Assembly (NCBI GenBank): GCA_023460935.1
Contig: JAEWOI010000015.1
Coordinates: forward strand, 1 to 51,333
DNA from: Actinomycetes bacterium
Lineage (GTDB): Bacteria; Actinomycetota; Actinomycetes; Propionibacteriales; Propionibacteriaceae
Direction: 5' to 3'
Length of the DNA stretch: 51,333 nt
Made by a program: the position numbers and the translations under genes. Every line of letters starts with the position of its first letter. The first letter of the stretch is position 1. Shown here one piece after another: positions 1 through 8,683 of the stretch. A model generated the notes under the pieces. That model was given only the letters and a program-made list of their open reading frames with translations. It ran no database searches and had not been told where the DNA came from.

Positions 1-1720
<1,720 letters not shown>

Positions 1721-1802
1721 ACAAAGATGTTACGCGTCCACTGTGCGGTTCTCGAGTAACGGTCGGGAGCCTTGATTTCAAGGCCCACCACAACTCCATA
1801 GA

Positions 1803-1920
1803 GTTTCGGTGATCATGGCGAAGGGGAAACGCCCGGCTCCATTCCGAACCCGGAAGCTAAGGCCTTCAGCGCCGATGGTACTGCAGGTGGGAACCTGTGG
1901 GAGAGTAGGACGTCGCCGGA
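1803..1920 (+). rRNA. 5S ribosomal RNA
   Basis: A 5S rRNA of about 118 nt lies 82 nt after the 23S. The conserved core CCCGGCTCCATTCCGAACCC (about 1832-1851) and the late segment GGGAGAGTAGGACGTCGCC are present, and the ends GTTTCGGTG and CGCCGGA lie in the right places to pair. It closes the rRNA operon, and a terminator follows immediately. Confidence 0.96.
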
Positions 1921-1926
1921 CATACA

Positions 1927-1962
1927 AACACCCCCGTGGAGCTTCGGCCCCACGGGGGTGTT
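1927..1962 (+). terminator. rRNA operon terminator
   Basis: An inverted repeat starts 6 nt after the 5S gene. A 13-bp arm (AACACCCCCGTGG, 1927-1939) pairs with 1950-1962, one A/C mismatch follows, and two more GC pairs close a UUCG tetraloop (1943-1946). There is no long U-run, which is common for actinobacterial terminators. It separates the rRNA operon from the protein gene starting at 2022. Confidence 0.9.
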
Positions 1963-2021
1963 GTGCTTTACCCAGTACTTCAACTTTGCGCCTCGTCGGC
2001 GCAGGAGGGCAGGATGGTGCG

Positions 2022-3632
2022 GTGAACAGGCCCACCTCAGACAACCAGGGCGGAGGCCGGCGGCGTCCGGCAGGCGGCTCGAACAGCGGCCGACCGCAGC
2101 GCGCTGGCGCGCCGAACAGCGGCCCTCGGGGCACCGGCGCGCGATCCGGTTCGGACCGACCCAGCGCGGGCTCCGACCGACCCCGCAGCGGTTCCGATCG
2201 CCCCCGAACCGGCTCGGACCGGCCGCGCGCCGGCTCGGACCGTCCGCGCACGGACTTCGACCGTCCGCGGGGCGGGTCCGACAGGTCCCGCGGGGCGTCC
2301 GACGGCACGCGGGGTGGCGCCGGCCAGAAGCCGGGGCGCCCGGCTCCGCGCGACGCGGGCCGCCCGAACGGGAACAGCGACTCCCGGCCGCAGGGAGGTC
2401 GCCGGACGGCCGCTGCGGCCGGTGGCACCGGATCCGGCCGGGGCGACAGTCCTGCGCGCGGCTACACCCAGCGCGCCGGCAGCGCTTCCCGTGGCCAGGA
2501 TGGGTACGACAAGCCGGCCCGCAGGGGTGGTCCCGGCGGCCCGGGTGGGACGGGCAAGCCCGGCCGGAGCTTCTCTGCCGGGGGCAAGGCGCCGGCTAAG
2601 GGTCGCGGCGTCTCCGCTCCCTCCACCGGCGGCCGCGGACGTCCCTCGACGCGCGGCGAATGGGCGGACCGCCCCGCCGGAGCGCCCAAGTACCGCTCCT
2701 CCGCGGAGCGTGCAGGCCAGCAGTCCCGCGGGCCGCGTGACACCGGCGGCGTAGACCGCAGGCCACCGCGGGCCGGCGCTGCCGGTGAGCGCAGGCCGGC
2801 GCGCGACCAGCGCGACGACCGCCCTCGTGAGGCGCCGCGCCCCGGCCTGGCGCCCAAGGCGAACGAGCCGGAGACCCCGAAGGGTCTGGACCTGCGCGAG
2901 TTGCCGCGCGGGGTCCGGGCCGAGCTGCGCAGCCTGACCACGGAACACGCCGAGGTCGTAGGTGCCCACCTGCTGATGGCCGGGCGGCTTATCGACACCG
3001 ACCCACAGCTCGCCTATGCCCACGCGGAGGCCGCGCGCCGTCGTGCTGCCCGGCTGCCGATCACCCGCGAGGCTGCCGCCGAGACCGCCTACGCTGCCGG
3101 CGACTACGCCACAGCGCTCAACGAGTTCCGCGCCCTGCGCAGGATGACGGGCGGCAACGAGTACCTGCCGGCGATGGCGGACTGCGAGCGCGCGCTCGGC
3201 CGCAGCCAGGCAGCCCTCCGGCTGGTCAAGGAGGGCCTTGCCGGTGAACCCGAGGTCGCGCAGCAGATCGAGCTGCGCCTGGTCGAAGCCGGTGTCCGCG
3301 CCGACACCGGGCAGGTCGCAGAAGCCCTCCGGCTGCTCAAGTCGGAGATCGAGACCATCGGGGCGCGCGGTCCGAAGCTCGCCCGGGCAAGGCTGCGCTA
3401 CGGCTACGCCGACCTGCTGCAGCGCATCGGCGACGACGAGACCGCGGAGCGTTGGTTCGACGCCGTCGTGCGCCTCGACCCGGAGGACACCACCGATGCC
3501 GCCGACCGGCTGGCGGCGCTACGGGGCCTGGTGATCGAGTACGACGAGACCGACGACGATGAAGAAGCACTGGAGACCCAGGAGCCCAACGAGCCGGACG
3601 CTGGAGCGCAGGCGGAGACCACGCAGCAGTGA
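2022..3632 (+). CDS. Low-complexity Arg/Gly-rich protein with C-terminal TPR-like region
   Basis: A 536-residue protein in two parts. Residues 1 to about 283 are almost entirely R, G, P, S, D and A and look disordered; within them residues 41-96 form eight tandem heptads of the type RxGSDRP. Residues about 284-510 are helical, with TPR-like helix pairs (AYAHAEAARRRAARLP, TAYAAGDYATALNEFRALRR), followed by an acidic tail. The C-terminal part matches the TPR-like protein that sits before the HAD phosphatase in the conserved actinobacterial tlyA block; its function is unknown. GTG 2022 is chosen because an AGGAGGG ribosome-binding site lies at 2003-2009 and the frame further upstream runs into the 5S gene. 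The stop overlaps the next gene by 4 bp (GTGA). RNA or nucleic-acid binding of the N-terminal tail is only an inference from composition. Confidence 0.8.
   Translation: MNRPTSDNQGGGRRRPAGGSNSGRPQRAGAPNSGPRGTGARSGSDRPSAGSDRPRSGSDRPRTGSDRPRAGSDRPRTDFDRPRGGSDRSRGASDGTRGGAGQKPGRPAPRDAGRPNGNSDSRPQGGRRTAAAAGGTGSGRGDSPARGYTQRAGSASRGQDGYDKPARRGGPGGPGGTGKPGRSFSAGGKAPAKGRGVSAPSTGGRGRPSTRGEWADRPAGAPKYRSSAERAGQQSRGPRDTGGVDRRPPRAGAAGERRPARDQRDDRPREAPRPGLAPKANEPETPKGLDLRELPRGVRAELRSLTTEHAEVVGAHLLMAGRLIDTDPQLAYAHAEAARRRAARLPITREAAAETAYAAGDYATALNEFRALRRMTGGNEYLPAMADCERALGRSQAALRLVKEGLAGEPEVAQQIELRLVEAGVRADTGQVAEALRLLKSEIETIGARGPKLARARLRYGYADLLQRIGDDETAERWFDAVVRLDPEDTTDAADRLAALRGLVIEYDETDDDEEALETQEPNEPDAGAQAETTQQ
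2142..2309 (+). repeat. Eight tandem 21-bp units encoding RxGSDRP heptads
   Basis: In-frame tandem repeats inside the preceding gene. Each 21-bp unit encodes a variant of R-x-G-S-D-R-P; the first five units are nearly identical and the last three have diverged (DFDRP, GSDRS, ASDGT). Such arrays expand and contract by slippage, so copy number may vary between strains. Confidence 0.85.
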
Positions 3633-4621
3633 ACGTCCTGATCGACTCCTACGACGCTGCCTTCTTCGACCTGGACGGGGTGATCTACCTCGGCCCGCTC
3701 GCTGTGGACGGCGCCACCGGGGCGCTCGAAGAACTGCAGCGCCGGGGCACGCGGGTGATGTTCGTGACCAACAACGCCGCCCGGGCTGCGCAGGTCGTCA
3801 TCGACCAGCTGCAGGGCCTCGGCTTTCATGCCGACGACCACAACGTGCTGACCAGCGCGCAGGTGGCGGTCGTCCACATCGCCGAGGAACTCCCGCCCGG
3901 CTCGAAGGTACTGGTCAGCGGCAGCGCGAGCCTTGCCGAACTGGTGGCGCAGGCCGGCCTGGTGCCGGTGCAGACCGCAGCCGAACAGCCGGTGGCAGTG
4001 GTGCAGGGCTACGACCCGGCGATGACCTGGCCGAGGCTCGACGAGGCAGCCCTCGCCATCCAGGCGGGCGCCAGGTGGTACGCGACGAACGACGACGCGT
4101 CCCGGCCCACCGAACGCGGTCTGGTGCCGGGGGCCGGTGGTGCGATCGCTGTCGTCGCGGGCACTGTCGGCGGGCAGCCGACCATTTTCGGCAAGCCGTT
4201 CCGGCCGATGCTGGCCGAGGCCGTCCGGCGCACCGGGGCCGTGCGGCCGATCTTCGTCGGGGACCGGATCGACACCGACATCGTCGGCGCCGCCAACGCC
4301 GGCATCGACTCGCTGCTGGTGTTCACCGGCGCGCACGGCAAGCGGGAGCTGGTGGCCTGCCTGCCGGGCGAGCGGCCGACCCATATCGGGGCGGACGTGC
4401 GCGCGCTCCTGCAGCCGGCCAGGTCGGTGGAGCTCAGCGCCGACGCTGCGGTCTGCCGCGGCCAGACGGCGTCCAGGGAGGGCGGCAGCGTCCGCCTCTC
4501 GCCGGCGCCGGCGGACCTCGAGGGCCAGCTCGATGCGCTCTGGGCCCTCGCGCACCTGGCGTGGGCGCATCCCGGGCTGGACTGCACGCAGGCCCTCGCC
4601 GCGCTGGACCTCGTCCGCTGA
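3629..4621 (+). CDS. HAD-superfamily (IIA, NagD-like) phosphatase
   Basis: A 330-residue member of HAD subfamily IIA. Motif I is FFDLDGVIY with the nucleophile Asp at about residue 14, motif II is FVTNNA, and the late motif is GDRIDTDI followed by ANAGIDSLLVFTG, typical of the NagD/pNPPase group. The last 90 or so residues (after ALLQPARS) form an extra domain found in actinobacterial homologues next to tlyA. The natural substrate is not known; small phosphorylated metabolites are likely. Start GTG 3629 overlaps the upstream stop by 4 bp, so translation is probably coupled. Confidence 0.88.
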   Translation: MNVLIDSYDAAFFDLDGVIYLGPLAVDGATGALEELQRRGTRVMFVTNNAARAAQVVIDQLQGLGFHADDHNVLTSAQVAVVHIAEELPPGSKVLVSGSASLAELVAQAGLVPVQTAAEQPVAVVQGYDPAMTWPRLDEAALAIQAGARWYATNDDASRPTERGLVPGAGGAIAVVAGTVGGQPTIFGKPFRPMLAEAVRRTGAVRPIFVGDRIDTDIVGAANAGIDSLLVFTGAHGKRELVACLPGERPTHIGADVRALLQPARSVELSADAAVCRGQTASREGGSVRLSPAPADLEGQLDALWALAHLAWAHPGLDCTQALAALDLVR

Positions 4622-4673
4622 GCGCCGCCCCGGCCGGTATCCTGCCGGGGCGCGCAACCTGAGGAGGACGAAC

Positions 4674-5261
4674 GTGCCCACAACCCCTAGGACCGCTCCG
4701 GCCACCGGCCTGGCGCTGGTCGCTGTGTTCGCCGCGCTGATCGCAGCCTTCGCACTCACCCCGGCCATTCCCATCGCCGGCGGCGTGCCCATCACCCTGC
4801 AGACGCTGGCGGTCGTGCTGGCCGGGCTGGTGCTCGGGCCGTGGCGCGGGTTCCTGGCCACGCTGCTCTACCTGCTGGTCGGGTTCGCCGGCCTGCCGGT
4901 GTTCGCCGCCGGTGCCGCCGGGCTGGCCCAGCTGGCCAAGCCGTCGGTCGGCTACCTGCTGGCCTTCCCGCTCGGCGCGGCCGTCGCGGGGGCACTCGCG
5001 CGGTTGTTCGCCGGTCGGCGCGGCTGGCTGCAGTACCTGGGCTTCTTCCTCGCCGGGCTCGCCGGCTCGGTGGTGATCCACGCTGCAGGGATCGCCGGAC
5101 TGGTGCTGGTGGCCCGGATGCCGCTGCCCGACGCCTTCGTGGTCGACCTCGCCTTCTGGCCGGGCGACCTGCTGAAGATGTTCGTCGCGTCCGCGATCGC
5201 AGCGGCCGTGCACAAGGCGTTCCCGGTGCTGCTCGCCGTGCGCCGCCCGGCCGTCGCCTGA
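4674..5261 (+). CDS. bioY: Biotin ECF transporter substrate-binding subunit BioY
   Basis: A 195-residue hydrophobic protein with about six membrane segments. It carries the BioY signature: an early TPAIPIAGGVPITLQTLAV-type segment, GLVLGPWRG, then LVGFAGLPVF and PSVGYLLAFPLGA. BioY is the S-component that captures biotin for an energy-coupling-factor transporter. GTG 4674 is preceded by a strong GAGGAGGA site at 4661-4668. The ATPase and T-component genes follow with almost no gap, completing a bioY-M-N operon. These three genes are an insertion into the otherwise conserved HAD - small ORF - tlyA order. Confidence 0.94.
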   Translation: MPTTPRTAPATGLALVAVFAALIAAFALTPAIPIAGGVPITLQTLAVVLAGLVLGPWRGFLATLLYLLVGFAGLPVFAAGAAGLAQLAKPSVGYLLAFPLGAAVAGALARLFAGRRGWLQYLGFFLAGLAGSVVIHAAGIAGLVLVARMPLPDAFVVDLAFWPGDLLKMFVASAIAAAVHKAFPVLLAVRRPAVA

Positions 5262-5263
5262 CG

Positions 5264-5965
5264 TTGATCCGGCTCGACCGGGCCGGCGTCACGGTCGGCC
5301 TGCCCAGCACAGGGACACAGCGCCAGCGGGTACTGCTGCAACCCACCTCGCTCGAGCTAACCGAGCGCCGGGTCGCAGTGATCGGTGCCAACGGCTCGGG
5401 GAAGTCCACCCTGCTGCGGCTGTTCAACGGGCTGGTGCAGCCGACCACCGGCAGTGTCAGCGTGCACGGCCTGGACCCGGCACGCCAGGGCCGCGAGGTG
5501 CGTCGGCTCGTCGGCTTCGTCTTCACCGACCCCCTGGCCCAACTGGTGCTGGCCACAGCCGCGGACGACGTGGAGTTGTCCCTGCGCCCGCTGGTGCGGG
5601 ACCGGGCCGCGCGCCGGGCACAGGCCATCCAGCTGCTCGCCGACCGCGGCCTGGCGGAGGTGGCCGAGCAGAGCGTCTACGACCTCTCCGGCGGTGAGCG
5701 CCAGCTGGTTGCCCTCACCTCGGTACTTGCAGCCCGTCCCCGGATAGTGGTGGCGGACGAGCCCACGACGCTGCTGGACCTGCGCAACCGTGACCTGGTC
5801 CGCGCCGCCATCGGCGGCCTCGAACAGCAGGTGGTGCTGGCCACCCACGACCTCGAGCTCGCAGCGGACGCCGACCGGGTGCTGGTGGTCGACGGTGGCA
5901 GCGTCGTCGCCGACGACGTCCCGGGCCCGGCCATCGATGCCTATGTACGGCTGGTGCGCCCGTGA
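5264..5965 (+). CDS. bioM: Biotin ECF transporter ATP-binding subunit
   Basis: An ABC ATPase of 233 residues with Walker A GANGSGKST (residues 41-49), signature LSGGERQ, Walker B IVVADEPT and the switch histidine in LATHDLE. Its place between bioY and the EcfT gene assigns it as the EcfA/BioM energiser. The start is TTG 5264, three bases after the bioY stop; no ATG or GTG lies near the conserved N-terminus, so a rare TTG start with translational coupling is likely. The 3' end overlaps the next gene by 4 bp. Confidence 0.92.
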   Translation: MIRLDRAGVTVGLPSTGTQRQRVLLQPTSLELTERRVAVIGANGSGKSTLLRLFNGLVQPTTGSVSVHGLDPARQGREVRRLVGFVFTDPLAQLVLATAADDVELSLRPLVRDRAARRAQAIQLLADRGLAEVAEQSVYDLSGGERQLVALTSVLAARPRIVVADEPTTLLDLRNRDLVRAAIGGLEQQVVLATHDLELAADADRVLVVDGGSVVADDVPGPAIDAYVRLVRP

Positions 5966-6567
5966 ACCTGTTCGGGCTGTTCGTCTCCGGGAACTCGGCC
6001 CTGCACCGCCTCGGTGTCGGCTGGAAGTACGCGCTGCTGCTGGGCCTCACCCTGCCCGGCCTGGTCGCCGGGCACCCGGTGGTCAGCGTGGTGCTGCTGG
6101 CGCTGGCGGTGCTGCTGCTGAGCAGCACCGGCATCGGCGCCGGCCGGACGCTCGGCCTGCCGCTCGGGATGTGGCTGTTGCTCGGTGTCCTCGGCGCCTA
6201 CCAGGTGCTCGTCGGGCGCGGGGACCTGGCCGTGGTAGTCACCGTCAACCTGGTCACGGCTGTCTACGCCAGCCGCCTGCTGACGCTCACCACACCAGGG
6301 CCGGCGCTGATCGATGCCCTCGTCGCCGGCCTGCGCCCGTTGCGTCCGCTGGGGATCAACCCCGAACAGGTGGGGCTGGCGATCGCGATCATGCTGCGCT
6401 CGGTGCCGCTGCTGCTGGACGCCTTCGGCCAGGTGCGGCAGGCTGCGCGGGCCAGGGGACGGGAGCGGAACCTGTTCGCCCTGGTCACACCCGTTGTGGT
6501 GCGGGCCGTCGGGCAGGCCCAGGCCACCGGAGCTGCCCTGGCCGCCCGAGGTCTGGGCGAGCCGTGA
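5962..6567 (+). CDS. bioN: Biotin ECF transporter transmembrane coupling subunit
   Basis: A 201-residue membrane protein of the EcfT/CbiQ family. Several hydrophobic segments (residues about 20-80 and 85-100) precede the cytoplasmic coupling region, where EcfT proteins carry two Ala-Arg-Gly motifs; here they appear as QAARARGRERN near residue 165 and LAARGLG near the end. These contact the ATPases. GTG 5962 overlaps bioM by 4 bp. The short length is normal for BioN. Confidence 0.9.
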   Translation: MNLFGLFVSGNSALHRLGVGWKYALLLGLTLPGLVAGHPVVSVVLLALAVLLLSSTGIGAGRTLGLPLGMWLLLGVLGAYQVLVGRGDLAVVVTVNLVTAVYASRLLTLTTPGPALIDALVAGLRPLRPLGINPEQVGLAIAIMLRSVPLLLDAFGQVRQAARARGRERNLFALVTPVVVRAVGQAQATGAALAARGLGEP

Positions 6568-6601
6568 GGCCGGGCTGCGGGCTGGTCCTAGGATGGCGGT
6601 C

Positions 6602-6781
6602 GTGACCGACCCGATGGATCCAGCCGCGGCCGAACCGGTACCGCCGCCCGCGACCGGGGTGGCCGAGATCGACGCCGCCCTCGCCGGGCTCTCCCTGGAC
6701 GGCCCGGTGGGCGAGCACCACGAGCAACTCTCGGCGGCGGTGGAGGTGCTGCAGCGCGCCCTCCGGACGCCGCAGCAGTGA
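6602..6781 (+). CDS. Small conserved protein before tlyA
   Basis: A 59-residue acidic protein (VTDPMDPAAAEP..., ending LQRALRTPQQ) with a Pro/Ala-rich N-terminus and one amphipathic helix (AVEVLQRAL). It occupies the place of the small hypothetical gene found directly upstream of tlyA in other actinobacteria. GTG 6602 is preferred to ATG 6593 because the -10-like TAGGAT (6589-6594) would overlap the ATG and lies exactly 7 nt before the GTG, the spacing seen at other gene starts here. The stop overlaps the tlyA GTG (GTGA). Function unknown. Confidence 0.7.
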   Translation: MTDPMDPAAAEPVPPPATGVAEIDAALAGLSLDGPVGEHHEQLSAAVEVLQRALRTPQQ

Positions 6782-7521
6782 CCGACCGCCTGGACCGGGT
6801 GCTGGTCGAGCGCGGCCTGGCCCGGTCGCGGAACCAGGCGCAGGCCGCCGTCCGCAACGGCCAGGTGCTGGTGAACGGACGGGTCGCCGCCCGGCCCTCC
6901 CAAGCTGTCGGCGCCGACGACCAGGTCACGACCAGCGGCGACCAGCCCTACGTGTCCCGGGCGGCCCTCAAGCTGGCGGGCGCTCTGGCCGCCTCGGGTA
7001 TGCCCGTCCCGGCGCGCGTGCTCGACGCGGGCGCGTCCACCGGCGGCTTCACCCAGGTGCTGCTGGCTGCCGGAGCGGACCGGGTCTACGCGGTGGACGT
7101 CGGCCACGACCAGCTGGCGCCGGAGCTCCGCGCCGACCCTCGGGTGGTGGTTCATGAGCGCACGAACCTGCGCGAACTCGGCCTGCAGCACCTGGAGCAG
7201 GAACCGGTCGGCCTGGTCGTGGCCGACGTCTCGTTCATCTCCCTGCGGCTGCTGCTGCCCCGGCTGCTGGCCGTGCTCGCGCCGGGCGGGTCGGCGCTGG
7301 TGCTGGTCAAGCCGCAGTTCGAGGTGGGCCGTCCGGGCCTGGACGACTCCGGGGTGGTCCGTGATCCCGGCCTGCGCGCCTCGGCCGTGGCCGGCGTGGT
7401 CGCTGCCGCTGCCGACCTGGGCTGGAGCGCCGCCTGGCAGGCGGAGAGCGGCCTGCCGGGCGAATCCGGCAACGTCGAGTACTTCGTGCACCTCGTCCGT
7501 TCCGGCGATCCTCCCCATTGA
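6778..7521 (+). CDS. tlyA: 16S/23S rRNA (cytidine-2'-O)-methyltransferase TlyA
   Basis: A 247-residue protein with an N-terminal S4 RNA-binding domain (residues 1-60, RLDRVLVERGLARSRNQA) and an FtsJ-like Rossmann methyltransferase domain (SAM-binding LDAGASTGGFTQVLL, then ADVSFISLR and LVKPQFEVG). Family members 2'-O-methylate cytidines in 16S and 23S rRNA at the subunit interface, and their loss gives capreomycin resistance in mycobacteria. It is followed, as usual, by nadK and recN. GTG 6778 overlaps the upstream stop by 4 bp. The gene is intact. Confidence 0.95.
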   Translation: MTDRLDRVLVERGLARSRNQAQAAVRNGQVLVNGRVAARPSQAVGADDQVTTSGDQPYVSRAALKLAGALAASGMPVPARVLDAGASTGGFTQVLLAAGADRVYAVDVGHDQLAPELRADPRVVVHERTNLRELGLQHLEQEPVGLVVADVSFISLRLLLPRLLAVLAPGGSALVLVKPQFEVGRPGLDDSGVVRDPGLRASAVAGVVAAAADLGWSAAWQAESGLPGESGNVEYFVHLVRSGDPPH

Positions 7522-7650
7522 CTCTGCGCCGGTTGCTCCGACTCTGCGCCGCTGACCCCGACCTTGCGCCGCTAAGCCCGACCTTGCGCCGCTAAGCCCG
7601 ACCTTGCGCCCCCTAGACCCGGCGCAGGGTCGGGTGAAGCGGCGCAAAGT
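7521..7650. repeat. Four and a half 20-bp direct repeats followed by two inverted copies
   Basis: Units start at 7521, 7541, 7561, 7581 and 7601 (partial). The third and fourth are identical (ACCTTGCGCCGCTAAGCCCG); the first two differ in a few bases. The direction then flips: 7621-7633 is the inverse of the unit core with one difference, as is 7638-7650. Positions 7598-7610 and 7621-7633 form a 13-bp stem with one G-U pair and a 10-nt loop, so the array can act as a terminator after tlyA. No ORF or spacer-like variation is present. Confidence 0.85.
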
Positions 7651-7750
7651 GCGTCCGGGGGGAGGGGGCAGCTGCGGGGGAGGTGCGTCCGGGGTGGCCG
7701 TTTGTCGGGGAGTTCGGTCCCTGTCGCCGGTCGAGACTAGGGTTTGGGGG

Positions 7751-8683
7751 GTGAACTCCCAGCGCCGCCAGGTCGCCCTGACCATCCACCACCTGCGTCC
7801 GGCAGCACTCGAGGCCGCCGCGGAGTTCATCACCGGGATCAATGCGCGCGGGATCACCTGCCGCGCGAACGCTGAGGACCTGGCCGCCATCGCCGGACGC
7901 GTGCCGGAGGCCGACCTGCTCGAGTTCGACAGCCAGGGGGACTCGGGCTGCGAGCTGGTGGTGGTGTTCGGCGGGGACGGCAACATCCTGCGCGCATCGG
8001 AATGGGCCTTGCCCCGTCGTGTCCCGGTGCTGGGGGTGAACCTCGGCCACGTCGGGTTCCTCGCCGAGCTGGAGTCGTCCCAGATCGGCTCGCTGATCGA
8101 GCACGTGGCCAGCGGTGATTACGAGGTTGAGGAGCGCATGACCATCGACACGGTGGTCAGGGGCGGCCGGGGCGGTGAAGAACTCTGGCGCTCGTTCGCG
8201 ATCAACGAGGTGTCGGTGGAGAAGCTGGCCCGCGAGCGGATGCTCGAGGTGCTCGTGCGCATCGACGGGCGACCGCTCTCCAGGTGGGCGACGGACGGCG
8301 TCCTGGTCGCCACACCGACCGGATCAACCGCCTACGCCTTCTCCGCCCACGGACCGGTGATCTGGCCGGAGCTCAGCGCGCTGCTGCTGGTGCCGCTCAG
8401 CGCCCATGCACTGTTCGCCCGGCCCCTGGTGCTCAGCGACCGCACGGTGGTCTCCATCGAGGTGCTGCCCGGCGGTGGCCCAGGGGGCGTGGTGTGGTGC
8501 GACGGCCGGCGCAGCACCGACGTGACCGGCGGGATGGAGATCGAGGCGAGGCTCGGCGCCGACCGGCTGCGGCTGGCCCGGATGAGCGAGCAGCCGTTCG
8601 TCAACCGGCTCGTGCGCAAGTTCGGGCTCCCCGTGGACGGCTGGCGGGGCGCGGCCGAGCGGGACGCGGCCCATGCTCGCTGA
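7751..8683 (+). CDS. nadK: NAD kinase
   Basis: A 310-residue NAD kinase that makes NADP+ from NAD+ in the cytoplasm. It has the GGDGN phosphate-binding motif, GVNLGHVGFLAE, NEVSVEK, TPTGSTAYAFSA and a PLSAHALFARPLVL segment, all in family order. GTG 7751 is preceded by TAGGGT at 7738-7743 (7 nt), indicating a leaderless promoter directly after the repeat array. The 3' end overlaps recN by 11 bp. Confidence 0.95.
   Translation: MNSQRRQVALTIHHLRPAALEAAAEFITGINARGITCRANAEDLAAIAGRVPEADLLEFDSQGDSGCELVVVFGGDGNILRASEWALPRRVPVLGVNLGHVGFLAELESSQIGSLIEHVASGDYEVEERMTIDTVVRGGRGGEELWRSFAINEVSVEKLARERMLEVLVRIDGRPLSRWATDGVLVATPTGSTAYAFSAHGPVIWPELSALLLVPLSAHALFARPLVLSDRTVVSIEVLPGGGPGGVVWCDGRRSTDVTGGMEIEARLGADRLRLARMSEQPFVNRLVRKFGLPVDGWRGAAERDAAHAR

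Noticed and set aside
1983..2004. Another copy of the 7521-7650 repeat
   Set aside because: Only the ACTTTGCGCC core is shared; the rest differs, so chance is more likely.
1809..2021. In-frame upstream extension of the Arg/Gly-rich protein
   Set aside because: It would start inside the 5S rRNA gene and read through the rRNA terminator; GTG 2022 has a good ribosome-binding site.
3404..4861. Long antisense open frames (also 5941-7986, 12033-14033, 26471-27994, 44554-46263 on the minus strand)
   Set aside because: They mirror real genes with third-position GC bias, have no recognisable domains or start signals, and are typical GC-rich shadows.
7521..7650. Possible CRISPR array
   Set aside because: Units are contiguous 20-mers with no unique spacers, and no cas gene is nearby.
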